From contig JAYRVH010000081.1 of the NCBI GenBank assembly GCA_041918615.1, positions 1-64,000 of the forward strand: a DNA stretch of 64,000 nt, read 5' to 3'. Source of the stretch: JAEUJM01 sp041918615 (GTDB lineage: Bacteria; Actinomycetota; Acidimicrobiia; Acidimicrobiales; DATDAH01). The notes beneath the pieces are model-generated. The model did no database searches. It saw only the letters and a list, made by a program, of their open reading frames with translations, and had not been told where the DNA came from. Below, one piece after another: positions 15,399 through 24,313 of this stretch. The first letter of the stretch is position 1, and the number at the start of each line of letters is the position of its first letter. The position numbers and the translations under genes were made by a program.

Positions 15399-17105
15399 TC
15401 AGGCAGGGGTGTTGGCGGGGGCGATGGCGAGACCGTTGACATCGTTGCCGCCCTGGTAGGCCAGGACCCCACTGGGGCTGAAGACGATCTCGTCGGCCCC
15501 GTGGGTTCCCAGTGGGGACGACGTGCCTCTGTCGATGGAGTTGTCGGACACGCGGGCCCGAACGACATCGGCCGCCGCGAGGCCCTCGATCAGGAAGGCA
15601 CGCTCGTCGGTGGCCGGCCGAAGGACGTTGTTGTCCATCCGGGCACGCTTGGCCCCACGGACGCGAACGGCCGGGAACACGGGGGTCGTGCCACCGCCGT
15701 ACGGCGCGGTGGGCGGGAACATCTCGCCATGCCCCGATCCCGGTGCCCCGGAGCCCTGCTGTTGGTGGGAGCCGGGGTTGGGTTGCCCGGTCGTGATCGG
15801 GCCGTGGAGAAGATTCCCGGACAACGTCACGTCGCTCGCGTTCTCGATGAGCACGTAGCCGTTGCGGCAGTCGGCGACGAGGTTGCCCTCGACCAGCACC
15901 GTGTCGACCGTGCGGCTCGTCACCGGTGCATGGAGACTCCCCACGGCGATGCCGTACGGGGTCCCAGATCCCCACAGCACGTCGAGGTCCTCGCCGTAGA
16001 GCCCGACACCGTCGATGTGGTTCCCCCGTATCACCACGTTCCGCGTGTTCCCGCTCCGTTCGTGCGGGATGATCCCGACACCGGCCTGATGGGTGCCCTG
16101 GATCGTGTTGTCGCTGACGACGACGCCGTCGGCCCCGAACACCGTGATCCCCCGAGACCCGCTTCGTGAGACCACGTTCGAGGACACCACGACCTGGGTG
16201 CTGAGCATCGCATCGTCGTCGGTGGGCGCCCCCCCGCTCACCGCGATGGCATCGTCGCCGGTGTGGTCCACCCGACAGGCGTGGACCAGCCCGCCAGTCA
16301 CCTGCTTCAGGTGGATGCCGTCGATGTGGATGTCGTGGACGTGGCAGTGGTCGACCACGACGTCGCTGCAGTCCGTGATCGAGATCCCGAAGGCAGGGCT
16401 GTCGACGACCTCGACGCCCGAAATCCGGACACGGTCGGCCTGGAAGCACTGCAGCGGGCTCTCCCCGGACTCGCGCGGGTCGAACGTGTCCAGGACGAGG
16501 TCGGTGCGCACGGTGAGACCCTGGACCGACACGTCGTGGACGCGGCTGTCCGACCGCAGGTTGGTGATCCAGAGCTTCGGCGCGAGGTCGATCTCACCGT
16601 GGTAGCCGGACTGCTTGAAGAACAACGTCGTCGCCCCGGCCCCGGCCCCGACGATCTGCAATCGGTTGAACCAGATGATCAGGATGCCCGTGATCAGGTA
16701 GATGCCCGGGGGGAAGTAGAGGACGCCGCCGACGGCCTCGTCGAACCGGGGCTGCCACTCCAACGGGTTCGACGACGACTTCTCGGCGATGAGTGCCTCG
16801 ACCACCGCCGGCATGTCGTTGGTCACGCCATCCCCGACGGCACCGTAATCCCGGACGTTGATGACGCTCGGCCCCCCCAGCGTCCCCTCGAGCCGTTCGT
16901 CGACCTGTTCGAGCGCATCCTGGACGTTGGTGCCCGTCACCACCTGGAGACCCGTCGGGTCGAAGGTCGTCTGCGAGGCGCCCTCGGCGTGGGCGGTGCC
17001 CGATCCGAGCGCCCACGCCCCCGCGCCGACGCCCAGGCCCGCGGCGAGCGCACCACGTCGCGTGAACCGATGTCCCTCGACCCCGTCGCCCGGCCTCTGG
17101 GCCAT
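15399..17105 (-). CDS. Tat-exported right-handed beta-helix protein (pectate-lyase-3 type)
   Basis: A predicted extracytoplasmic protein of 568 residues. A twin-arginine signal is visible near the N terminus (FTRRGALAAGLGVGAGA followed by an AHA cleavage-like site). The mature part starts with VINVRDYGAVGDGVTNDMPAV, the entry motif of the pectate lyase superfamily domain, and continues as repeated beta-helix rungs rich in Asn/Val/Ser/Gly. I cannot identify catalytic residues, so substrate (polysaccharide lyase, hydrolase or phage-tail-like) is open. ATG 17105 is chosen because TACGAT lies exactly six bases upstream. It stands alone. Confidence 0.8.
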   Translation of the reverse strand: MAQRPGDGVEGHRFTRRGALAAGLGVGAGAWALGSGTAHAEGASQTTFDPTGLQVVTGTNVQDALEQVDERLEGTLGGPSVINVRDYGAVGDGVTNDMPAVVEALIAEKSSSNPLEWQPRFDEAVGGVLYFPPGIYLITGILIIWFNRLQIVGAGAGATTLFFKQSGYHGEIDLAPKLWITNLRSDSRVHDVSVQGLTVRTDLVLDTFDPRESGESPLQCFQADRVRISGVEVVDSPAFGISITDCSDVVVDHCHVHDIHIDGIHLKQVTGGLVHACRVDHTGDDAIAVSGGAPTDDDAMLSTQVVVSSNVVSRSGSRGITVFGADGVVVSDNTIQGTHQAGVGIIPHERSGNTRNVVIRGNHIDGVGLYGEDLDVLWGSGTPYGIAVGSLHAPVTSRTVDTVLVEGNLVADCRNGYVLIENASDVTLSGNLLHGPITTGQPNPGSHQQQGSGAPGSGHGEMFPPTAPYGGGTTPVFPAVRVRGAKRARMDNNVLRPATDERAFLIEGLAAADVVRARVSDNSIDRGTSSPLGTHGADEIVFSPSGVLAYQGGNDVNGLAIAPANTPA

Positions 17106-17111
17106 AGACGG

Positions 17112-17117
17112 ATCGTA
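17112..17117 (-). promoter_or_regulatory. -10 box TACGAT for the leaderless beta-helix gene
   Basis: On the minus strand TACGAT is followed by six bases and the ATG at 17105, the same geometry as other leaderless genes here. Confidence 0.5.
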
Positions 17118-17342
17118 CCCGATGGTGGGTCCCCCGGACGTGGCCCGCCCACTCCTCGCCGGGCGTTCCCACGAGCAGACCAGGTCCACCCGTGGAAGCC
17201 GTCAACGGGACGGTTTCGGGGGCCGGACACAGTGGCAGTGGGGGCAGGCGCGCGCCATCACCCGGGCTGCGGACTGTCCTGCCGCCGAGGAGTTCTTAAG
17301 GAGCTTCGCCCGGTACGCCACCGCTCGGATGCGACGCCGACA

Positions 17343-17438
17343 CCACATGTCCAGCTACCAGGAGAGACCGCCGCCAACGCCGAATGGCAACTCCTCGCCG
17401 TGCGCCACAACCTACGCAACCTGTTCAGGATCCGCGGC
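17343..17438 (+). pseudogene. Transposase C-terminal remnant
   Basis: The frame reads GETAANAEWQLLAVRHNLRN then LFRIR, resembling the extreme C terminus of IS1182-like or related DDE transposases (an AEWKLI-A-HNL-KL-R pattern). No catalytic domain precedes it in any frame. It runs directly into a truncated vapC copy, suggesting an insertion-sequence-associated rearrangement. The family is uncertain. Confidence 0.35.
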
Positions 17439-17671
17439 GTCGCATCCGACTGGCGACACTGGCCGAGGCGCTGGCGCTGCAGCCCATACCGGTGGATGAC
17501 CGTGTATCGGAGTCCTGGGCGAGGCTTCGACTGCTCCCGCGCGACAGCAACCAGCGGATGCCAGCGAACGACTCCTGGATCGCGGCGACTGCACTGTCGC
17601 TCGGTGTGCCCGTGATGACCCAGGACGACCACTACACGGACATCGCCGGGCTCCCCGTCATCAGGGTCTGA
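17435..17671 (+). pseudogene. 5'-truncated vapC copy
   Basis: The last 77 codons of a PIN-domain toxin are retained, including SESWARLRLL, NDSWIAATALSLGVPV and TQDD. By eye about 59 of 77 residues match the intact vapC at 12289-12675, and similarity continues for about 65 bases after the stop. The N-terminal part with the first catalytic Asp and the Glu is missing and no antitoxin precedes it, so it should be inactive. Confidence 0.75.
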
Positions 17672-17888
17672 CCCGCCCTCGGTCAGGATCGAGCGCACCT
17701 ACCCCCACAGATCGCGGTTCGCGCGTTGTCCCACCCTCCCCGCCAGGCATCCGGCCAACCGGGCGGCCTGGCGGCCCACTTCGCGAGGCCGCGTCCATGA
17801 TCGCGCCGAGCGAGCGATTCCTCTGCGGGGTCAGCTTGGCCAACCCACGACCGAGGCCCGGTCTGTCACCTGCTGGGCGGGCCGACGC
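17672..17888. other. Decayed intergenic DNA
   Basis: The first 65 bases resemble the sequence after the intact vapC gene; the remainder has no supported gene. It separates the vapC remnant from the convergent hypothetical gene. Confidence 0.4.
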
Positions 17889-18413
17889 TCAGGTGATGGG
17901 CCGCCACTGCTGGGTCGCGTCGTCGAACTGCAGCCAGCACTGCCGTGCTACGTCGTACTGCACGTAGGCGTTGCGCGACGCGTCCCATTGGGGGGCGGCG
18001 GCGGCAGGGGCGGCCGCGGGCTGGGCGGCTTGCGCGGCGGTCTGGGCCACACCCGCGACGCCCGGCGCGGACGCTCCCGGCAGGGCCCCCGGAGCTGCGC
18101 CCCCGACGACGAGCTTGCCGGGCGAGAACACGAACCACGTCGGCGCCTTGTAGTCCAACGGGACGGCGCCGCTCGCCGGCACGTCGACCACGAGCTCGGC
18201 CTTGCCGCAGGCCCCGAAGAACAGGTAGTTGAACCACACGTTCACGCGGTGTGCACCCGGCGCCGTCGGGAGGAAGGCGTCACCCCAGTGCACCTGAACG
18301 GGCGGGCCGCCGTCGATGGACACCTCGGGCTTGAAGAACGCCAGCAGGAAGGCCAGCCAGAAGTAGCCGGTGGTCAGATGGATGCCCGTCGGAGCGGGGT
18401 TGACGGCGGTCAT
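17889..18413 (-). CDS. Hypothetical protein with beta-rich N-terminal domain and Ala/Pro linker
   Basis: No function recognised. With ATG 18413 (GAGGAGG upstream, good spacing) it has 174 residues. The N-terminal 100 residues include a hydrophobic stretch (YFWLAFLLAFFKP) followed by strands with IDGGPPVQVHWGDAFLP and APTWFVFSPG, a layout I recall from small actinobacterial proteins of unknown role. An Ala/Pro/Gln-rich linker (about 105-140) leads to a Trp/Tyr-rich tail (YVQYD, CWLQFDD, QQWRP) that could be a short interaction module. It is divergent from an SDR gene across a region with a 14-base tandem repeat. Confidence 0.7.
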   Translation of the reverse strand: MTAVNPAPTGIHLTTGYFWLAFLLAFFKPEVSIDGGPPVQVHWGDAFLPTAPGAHRVNVWFNYLFFGACGKAELVVDVPASGAVPLDYKAPTWFVFSPGKLVVGGAAPGALPGASAPGVAGVAQTAAQAAQPAAAPAAAAPQWDASRNAYVQYDVARQCWLQFDDATQQWRPIT

Positions 18414-18444
18414 CGGGGCCTCCTCGGCGTGGTGATCCCCCCAT

Positions 18445-18511
18445 CGTCCCACGCGCGTCGTCCCACGAGCGTCGTCCCACGAGCGTCGCTCCACGCGTGT
18501 CGCGTCCCGCC
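18445..18511. repeat. 14-base minisatellite, about 4.8 units
   Basis: Units of the form CGTCCCACGAGCGT start at 18445, 18459, 18473 and 18487, with a partial fifth at 18501. Units two and three are identical. The array fills the gap between divergently transcribed genes. Confidence 0.8.
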
Positions 18512-18547
18512 GGACGAACCGGCCGACGCGGCTGGCAGACTCGGCCG

Positions 18548-19495
18548 ATGACCCACGGCGCCGAACGCACGACCGACCACGTCCTCGAGGGGATCGACCT
18601 GCGCGGCCGGCGCTTCCTCGTGACCGGTGCATCCACCGGGCTCGGCGAAGAGACGACCCGCGCCGTCGCCGCCCACGGGGCGGCGGTCACCTTGGCGGTG
18701 CGGGATCTCGACCGGGGGCACCGGGCCGCGGAGCGCATACGGGCATCGGTGCCGGACGCCGACCTGCACGTCCGCCGGCTCGACCTGGCCAGCCTCGCCG
18801 GCGTCCGGCGCTTCGCCGAGGAGTACCGGGCCGAGCACGACCGGTTGGACGTGCTCGTGAACAACGCCGGCGTGATGGCCTGTCCGTTCGCCACCACCGA
18901 GGACGGCTTCGAGCTCCAGTTCGCCACGAACCACCTCGGGCACTTCCTGCTGGCGGCGCTGCTCACGCCGCTGCTCCGCTCCGCTGCGCCGGCGCGGGTC
19001 GTCGCCCTCAGCTCACGGGGTCACAGCCGCAGCGACGTGGACCTCGACGATCCCGGCTTCGCCACGAGCGAGTACGAGCCCTGGGTGGCCTACGGGCGCT
19101 CGAAGACCGCCAACGCGCTGTTCGCGGTGGCCTACGACCACCACCACGCCGCCGAGGGCATCCACGCCTTCTCGGTGCACCCGGGAGTGATCGCCACCGA
19201 GCTGAGCCGCCACCTCACCGACGAGACCCTGGCCAGCCTCGCCGAGCGCCTCCCCCCGGGCCGGCGGCTGCACTTCAAGACCGTGCCGCATGGAGCGGCC
19301 ACCACCGTGTGGGCGGCCACGGCACCCGAGCTCGATGACCACGGTGGCGCCTACCTGGAGGACTGTCAGGTCGCCCGGGTGACCGACGACGCCGAGGCCA
19401 CCGACGGCGTCCGGCCGTACGCCATCGATCCCGAGCGGGCCGAGGCGCTCTGGGCGCGGTCGGAGCAGCTGGTGGGCCTCGACCCTGGCCGCTGA
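18548..19495 (+). CDS. Short-chain dehydrogenase/reductase (retinol-dehydrogenase-like)
   Basis: An NAD(P)-dependent oxidoreductase of 315 residues with the full SDR signature: cofactor loop TGASTGLG, NNAGVMA, a catalytic serine in ALSSRGH and the catalytic YGRSK pair. The layout matches the WWOX/retinol-dehydrogenase branch, which often acts on lipophilic alcohols or ketones. ATG 18548 is preferred over the upstream frame; a weak CAGACT hexamer lies six bases before it. It precedes a Ser/Thr kinase on the same strand with a 128-base gap. The substrate is not predictable. Confidence 0.88.
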   Translation: MTHGAERTTDHVLEGIDLRGRRFLVTGASTGLGEETTRAVAAHGAAVTLAVRDLDRGHRAAERIRASVPDADLHVRRLDLASLAGVRRFAEEYRAEHDRLDVLVNNAGVMACPFATTEDGFELQFATNHLGHFLLAALLTPLLRSAAPARVVALSSRGHSRSDVDLDDPGFATSEYEPWVAYGRSKTANALFAVAYDHHHAAEGIHAFSVHPGVIATELSRHLTDETLASLAERLPPGRRLHFKTVPHGAATTVWAATAPELDDHGGAYLEDCQVARVTDDAEATDGVRPYAIDPERAEALWARSEQLVGLDPGR

Positions 19496-19611
19496 CCGCC
19501 CGGGCCGGTCGCCCTCCGCCAGCCGGGGCGCGGGGTTGCCCGAGCATGGCCGCACGGCGGTTGCGGCGGCCGATCAGCGGTGACCGCCGCTTCCCGCGCC
19601 GCACCGGGCAG

Positions 19612-19617
19612 CATGAT
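19612..19617 (+). promoter_or_regulatory. -10-like CATGAT for leaderless kinase gene
   Basis: CATGAT followed by six bases and the GTG at 19624, identical in sequence and spacing to the box before the DUF559 gene at 46760. Confidence 0.4.
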
Positions 19618-19623
19618 CTCTGC

Positions 19624-21207
19624 GTGGCGCGACCTCTGCTGGACGACGACCCCCGCCAGGTGGGCGGGTGGCGGCTGACCGCCCGGCTCGGCGCGGGCGG
19701 GTTCGGGGTCGTCTACGACGGCGTTCGCGACGACGGTCGGCGGGGGGCCGTCAAGGTGATGCACCGCCACCTGTCCGGCGAAGCCGACTACGTGGCCCGG
19801 TTCGGCCGGGAGGCGGCCCTGGCGCAGCGGGTGCGGGGCGATCACGTGGCCCGGGTGCTCGGCTACGACATGGCGGCGACTCCGCCGTACCTGGTGACCG
19901 AGTACGTGGACGGCTCGACGCTGCACGAGGAGGTCAGCCGGCGCGGGCCGCTCTCGGGCGACAACCTCTACGCCTTGGCCCTGGCGCTGGCCGAGGCCAT
20001 CTCGTCGATCGCGTCCGCCGGTGTGGTGCACCGTGACCTCAAGCCGGGCAACGTGCTCCTCACGGCCCGCACCCCGGTGGTCGTCGACTTCGGCATCGCG
20101 TCGGGCGCTGGGCTCGACCGCCTCACCGCGACGGGCCTGGTGATGGGCACGACCGCCTTCATGGCGCCCGAGCAGTTCACCGGCGCCGACGCCGGCCCGG
20201 CCATCGACGTGTTCGCCTGGGCGTCGGTGATGCACTTCGCCGCCACCGGCCGCGCCCCATTCCGCGACGAGGCCGGCCACGCGCCGGCGGTGATGTACCA
20301 GGTGCTGCACGCCGAGGTCGACCACGGCGCACTGCCGGCCGCCCTTTCCGACCTGGTGACGGCGGCCCACGCCAAGGACCCCCGCGCCCGTCCCTCGGCC
20401 GCGGCCCTCGTCGCCCGCCTGGTGGCGCTCCGCGCACCCGCGGCGGACGACCCGGTGCGCACCTCGGCCATGCTCATCGAGCGCACCTGGCACCTCGTCC
20501 CCGACCCGGCGCCCCCACCACCGCCGCCATCGGCGCCGGCCACCGCGGTTGCGCCGCCACCGATGCCGAACGTGGTCTATACCCCGCCGCGTCCGGCCGG
20601 CGGGCCGCCCGCCCCACCTTCGCCGCCGCCGGCCGGTCGGGCCCCCGCCCCACCCGCGCCGCCGCCGGCCCCGGCCCGGTACCCGCTGGGATGGCTGACC
20701 CCGTGGGCACAGCGACTACCCGACTTCGGACGGCTGGGGACCCTCTCGGCCGTGGTGTACCTGGGCGCCGGGTGGGCCCTCGACGGCGTCGACGACGGCG
20801 TGGCGCCCACGACCCTCGAGCAGACCCGGGCCGTGGACGCCTGGAACGCGGCGTGGGCGCTGCGACCGCTCGTGGTGTTGTCGGTGGTGGCGTTCGTGGC
20901 CCAACGGGTGGTGCGCGCCGCGGTGGCCCGCCGCGGCCTCACCCGGCCCGAGTGGCGGGCGTACGCCGCGGCCTCCTCGGTACTCGGCGTCGGCCTGTCC
21001 CTGGTGCCGGTGGCGACCACCGCGGTGCTGGCCTACGGCGCCGTGGTCCTCGAGCCGAACGGGCGCCTCACGCTGAGCCAGGCCATCGTCGCCGGCGTAG
21101 CCGCGTTGGCCATGGCGGCCCTGGCGGTGGTGGGCCTGGTCTTCGCCGTCCGCGCGGTGATCCACCTCGGACGGTCGCTCGTGGGCACGGTCGTCTGGCG
21201 CGGCTGA
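19624..21207 (+). CDS. Membrane Ser/Thr protein kinase (PknB-like catalytic domain)
   Basis: A Hanks-type kinase of 527 residues. Catalytic landmarks are intact: glycine loop LGAGGFGVVY, lysine in AVKVMH, HRDLKPGNVLL, DFG and APE (MAPEQF). A proline-rich linker (about 300-355) connects to a C-terminal half with four predicted membrane segments. Actinobacterial kinases usually have one membrane helix and an extracellular sensor (PASTA or other); this one has a compact multi-pass region instead. GTG 19624 is chosen from the CATGAT-N6 spacing and because the kinase fold begins right after it. Confidence 0.9.
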   Translation: MARPLLDDDPRQVGGWRLTARLGAGGFGVVYDGVRDDGRRGAVKVMHRHLSGEADYVARFGREAALAQRVRGDHVARVLGYDMAATPPYLVTEYVDGSTLHEEVSRRGPLSGDNLYALALALAEAISSIASAGVVHRDLKPGNVLLTARTPVVVDFGIASGAGLDRLTATGLVMGTTAFMAPEQFTGADAGPAIDVFAWASVMHFAATGRAPFRDEAGHAPAVMYQVLHAEVDHGALPAALSDLVTAAHAKDPRARPSAAALVARLVALRAPAADDPVRTSAMLIERTWHLVPDPAPPPPPPSAPATAVAPPPMPNVVYTPPRPAGGPPAPPSPPPAGRAPAPPAPPPAPARYPLGWLTPWAQRLPDFGRLGTLSAVVYLGAGWALDGVDDGVAPTTLEQTRAVDAWNAAWALRPLVVLSVVAFVAQRVVRAAVARRGLTRPEWRAYAAASSVLGVGLSLVPVATTAVLAYGAVVLEPNGRLTLSQAIVAGVAALAMAALAVVGLVFAVRAVIHLGRSLVGTVVWRG

Positions 21208-21247
21208 CCCCGTTCCGCACCCACTGCTCCTGCCGTTGCTGCTCCGT

Positions 21248-21253
21248 TAGGGT
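21248..21253 (+). promoter_or_regulatory. -10 box TAGGGT
   Basis: TAGGGT is followed by six bases and the GTG at 21260; the same hexamer and spacing occur before the oxidoreductase at 41854. Confidence 0.5.
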
Positions 21254-21259
21254 CCGGGG

Positions 21260-21529
21260 GTGGCCAAGTCGAAGAGCGCCAAGCGGCGCAACGCCCAGAA
21301 CCGGTCCGCCCAGAAGCACGCGCAGAAGCGGAAGCAGCGACAGCAGAGCCACGGGCACGACCACCTGCCCAAGGTCGGCTCGCCGAAGGACGACGCCTAC
21401 GTCCGCCGGCGGCGCCAGGCCGACCTGGTCGACTTCGGCCAGAGCCGCTACGGCGGTCGGCGCACGGTCGCCGTGGTGTTGGCCATCCTGGTGATCATGG
21501 CGCTCATGGGCCTCCTGCTCTTTCGATGA
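21260..21529 (+). CDS. Small basic single-pass membrane protein
   Basis: Function unknown. The 89-residue product has a strongly basic N-terminal third (AKSKSAKRRNAQNRSAQKHA) and one membrane helix at the C terminus (about 69-88), so it would be tail-anchored with the basic part in the cytoplasm. It starts leaderlessly at GTG 21260 and its stop overlaps the next start in an ATGA (21526-21529), linking it to the DUF6351 lipoprotein gene. The overlap and the clean promoter make it a credible gene. Confidence 0.75.
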   Translation: MAKSKSAKRRNAQNRSAQKHAQKRKQRQQSHGHDHLPKVGSPKDDAYVRRRRQADLVDFGQSRYGGRRTVAVVLAILVIMALMGLLLFR

Positions 21530-23736
21530 CACGACCGCGGCGCACCGCCGCGGCGCACCGAGCAGTGGCCGTCGCCTGCGCCCTTCTCGCCGTGACCATG
21601 GCCGCCGCGTGCAGCAGCGACAGCACGGCGAGCGAGCCCGCCGCCCGGGACACCCGCGCCGCGCCGGTGGCGGGCCCGGCGGACGACGGGCCGACCACGG
21701 CAGCCGTCTCCGCCGACGGCGACCTCGTGCTCTCCACCGAGTCGACCCGGGCGTCGATGGTCACCGGCGGCGACGTACTCGTCAGGGTCACCGGCGCGCA
21801 CCACGACGATGACGACCTGACGCTCACGCTCGACGGCGACGACATCTCCGATGCCCTCTCAGCCGGCCGCCGCCGGCTCGCCCTCGTCGGCGGCCTGCCC
21901 GACGGCGACTCGACGCTCGAGGCCACCGCCGGCGACCAGACCGCCACCCTCACCGTGACCAACCACCCCGTCAGCGGCCCCGTCTTCGCCGGTCCGCACC
22001 TGGAGCCGTGGGCCTGCACGACCGAGGCCCACGGCCTGGGCGCGGCCACCGACCAGGACTGCACCGCGCCCACGAAGGTCGAGTGGTCCTACGTGAACAC
22101 CGCCGGCGCGGTGGTGCCGCTCGCCGATCCCACGCGGACGCCGGCCGACGCCGACACCACCGTGGTGAACGGCCACGACGTGCCGGTCGTCATCCGCACC
22201 GAGACCGGCGTGATCGACCGCGGCATCGCCTCGATCTGGGTGCTCGACCCGCACCCCGACACCCCGGGTGTCTGGGATCCCAGCGGGTGGAACCACCGGC
22301 TCGTCTACCGGTTCGGCGGCGGCTGCGGCACGCAGTACAGCCAGGGGTCGTCGCTCGGCGTCGGCCTCGACACCGACCTGCTGGCGCAGGGCTACGCCCT
22401 CGCCACCAACACCCTCGACACCTTCCAGACCGCCTGCAACCCCACGCTGTCCGCCGAGGCCGCCCTCATGACCCGCGAGCACTTCATCGAGGCCTACGGC
22501 CTGCAGCGGTTCACCATCGGCGACGGCGGGTCGGGCGGCGCCATCCAGCAGCTCCTCATCGCCAACGCCTACCCGGGACTGCTCGACGCGTTGTCGCCCG
22601 CGGCCCCGTTTCCCGACGCCATCTCCATCGCGGCCGGCGTCACCGACTGCGGGCTGCTGCTCCACTACTACGAGACCGACGCGGGCCGGGCGCTCGGCGA
22701 GACGCAACGCACGGCGATCGAGGGGCACCGCACCACCGGGACCTGCCGCTCGTGGGCCCGCCTGTTCCTGAGCGGCGTCGAACCGACCGTCGGGTGCGCC
22801 CTGCCACCCGAGGACGTGTACGACCCCGACACCAACCCCGACGGCGCCCGCTGCACCCTGGCGGACATGAACGTCGCCGTGCTGGGCACCGACCCCACCA
22901 CCGGCTTCGCCCGGCGGCCGCTCAGCAACGTGGGGGTGCAGTACGGGCTCGCGGCCCTCGACGAGGGCACGATCAGCCCAGCCGAGTTCCTCGACCTCAA
23001 CGAGGCGATCGGGGGCTACGACATCGACGGCGACTTCCAGCCCGAGCGCGAAGCCGTCGACGAGGCCACGGCGGCACGGCCCTACCAGGCGGGCGGCGTG
23101 AGCGGACCGGGGCCGCTGCTCGACGTGCCCATCATCCTGCGCAACCCCTACACCGACGACGTCGGCGACATCCACACCCGCGTCCAGGCCTTCGCTATCC
23201 GTGACCGCCTCACCGTCGAGGGTGAGGACGACCCCAACCTCGCCCTCTGGACGTCGTCGCCCGGTGGCGGCGGCGCGATCCAGACCCTCATCGGCGCCAT
23301 CACCAGCAACGAGCCGATCAACCTGCTCGACCGGTGGCTCACCACCCTCGCCGCGAACGACCGCGCCCACCCCGACGACCGGCGCCCCGTGGCCGAGCGC
23401 CTCGCCGACGCCCGACCCCCCGCGGTCGACAACCGCTGCACCCTGCCCGACGGCACCACCGTGCGCGGCGGCTGGGAGATCTACGACGACCCCGGCCCGT
23501 GCCCCGACGCGTTCCCGGTGAAGGGCGACCCGCGCCTCGTCGCCGGCGCCCCGCGACGCAACGACGTGATCGCGTGCACCCTCACGCCCGTCGATCCCGC
23601 CGGCTACGAGGTGGACTTCACCGCCGCGCAATTCGACCGTCTGCGCCGCCTGTTCCCCGACGGCGTGTGCGACTGGTCGCAACCCGGTGTCGGCCAACAA
23701 CGCCCCACCGCCACCTGGCAGACCTTCAACGGCTAG
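21526..23736 (+). CDS. DUF6351-family secreted lipoprotein, alpha/beta-hydrolase-like
   Basis: A 736-residue exported protein. The N-terminal signal ends in a lipobox-like sequence (LAVTMAAACSSD), so the mature protein is probably lipid-anchored. An N-terminal Ig-like stretch (residues 50-150) precedes the main domain, which contains YRFGGGCGTQYSQG, a serine-elbow-like IGDGGSGGAIQQ and a late SSPGGGGAIQ. These features fit the DUF6351 family as I recall it (related to tannase-type hydrolases). Catalytic residues are inferred. It is translationally coupled to the preceding small membrane protein. Confidence 0.75.
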   Translation: MTRPRRTAAAHRAVAVACALLAVTMAAACSSDSTASEPAARDTRAAPVAGPADDGPTTAAVSADGDLVLSTESTRASMVTGGDVLVRVTGAHHDDDDLTLTLDGDDISDALSAGRRRLALVGGLPDGDSTLEATAGDQTATLTVTNHPVSGPVFAGPHLEPWACTTEAHGLGAATDQDCTAPTKVEWSYVNTAGAVVPLADPTRTPADADTTVVNGHDVPVVIRTETGVIDRGIASIWVLDPHPDTPGVWDPSGWNHRLVYRFGGGCGTQYSQGSSLGVGLDTDLLAQGYALATNTLDTFQTACNPTLSAEAALMTREHFIEAYGLQRFTIGDGGSGGAIQQLLIANAYPGLLDALSPAAPFPDAISIAAGVTDCGLLLHYYETDAGRALGETQRTAIEGHRTTGTCRSWARLFLSGVEPTVGCALPPEDVYDPDTNPDGARCTLADMNVAVLGTDPTTGFARRPLSNVGVQYGLAALDEGTISPAEFLDLNEAIGGYDIDGDFQPEREAVDEATAARPYQAGGVSGPGPLLDVPIILRNPYTDDVGDIHTRVQAFAIRDRLTVEGEDDPNLALWTSSPGGGGAIQTLIGAITSNEPINLLDRWLTTLAANDRAHPDDRRPVAERLADARPPAVDNRCTLPDGTTVRGGWEIYDDPGPCPDAFPVKGDPRLVAGAPRRNDVIACTLTPVDPAGYEVDFTAAQFDRLRRLFPDGVCDWSQPGVGQQRPTATWQTFNG

Positions 23737-23752
23737 CGCACTCCGCCCGGCG

Positions 23753-24295
23753 TCAGGAGGGATCGATGGCGCTGGTGACGACGAGGCGGGCATCGCCCGC
23801 CAGGCCGAGGTCGGCCAGGTGGCCCTGGGGCACCTCGACGGCGAAGCGGTAGGGCCCGTCGGCCCGATAATTGGTGCACGTGGGCTCGTCGTCGGCGCAT
23901 GGCTCCATGTCCGCGACGGACACGACGGAGCCGTCTGCGTCGAGAAAGGCGATCGACAGCGGTGTGGGCGTGTTCCGCATCCAGAAGGGGCCCGATGAAT
24001 CGGAGGGGAACACGAAGAGCATGCCGGGGTAGCCCGCCAGGTCGGTGACCTCCATGAGCCCGCGGGAGCGCTCGCCGGGGGTCTGGGCCAGCAGCAGGCA
24101 CTGCGGATCACCACCGATGTCCACGGCGACCTCGCCGAAGTCGCCGATGGGGTGCAACTCCGCACACCGCGCGCCGGGCGCTTCGGCGCCGCCGCCGGCC
24201 GGCTCGTCGGCACTCGAGCAGCCCGCCGCCACGAGCCCGAGTCCGAGGAGACCGAGGAGACAGAGCGCCCGCAGGGCTACACACTGCCGTCGCAT
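23753..24295 (-). CDS. DUF192-family lipoprotein
   Basis: A 180-residue predicted lipoprotein: signal peptide with lipobox LGLVAAGCSS, then a DUF192 domain recognisable from TPGERSRGLMEVTDL, GMLFVFP and WMRNTPTPLSIAFLD. The role of DUF192 proteins is poorly known. ATG 24295 is chosen because CAGTAT lies six bases upstream and the signal peptide begins there. Its promoter overlaps that of the divergent fatty-acid hydroxylase gene; only 18 bases separate the two start codons. Confidence 0.85.
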   Translation of the reverse strand: MRRQCVALRALCLLGLLGLGLVAAGCSSADEPAGGGAEAPGARCAELHPIGDFGEVAVDIGGDPQCLLLAQTPGERSRGLMEVTDLAGYPGMLFVFPSDSSGPFWMRNTPTPLSIAFLDADGSVVSVADMEPCADDEPTCTNYRADGPYRFAVEVPQGHLADLGLAGDARLVVTSAIDPS

Positions 24296-24300
24296 GCCGC

Positions 24301-24307
24301 CATACTG
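24301..24307. promoter_or_regulatory. Shared bidirectional -10 region
   Basis: The seven bases CATACTG give CATACT on the plus strand, seven bases before GTG 24314, and CAGTAT on the minus strand, six bases before ATG 24295. One near-symmetric element may serve both divergent leaderless genes. Confidence 0.5.
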
Positions 24308-24313
24308 CCTGCT

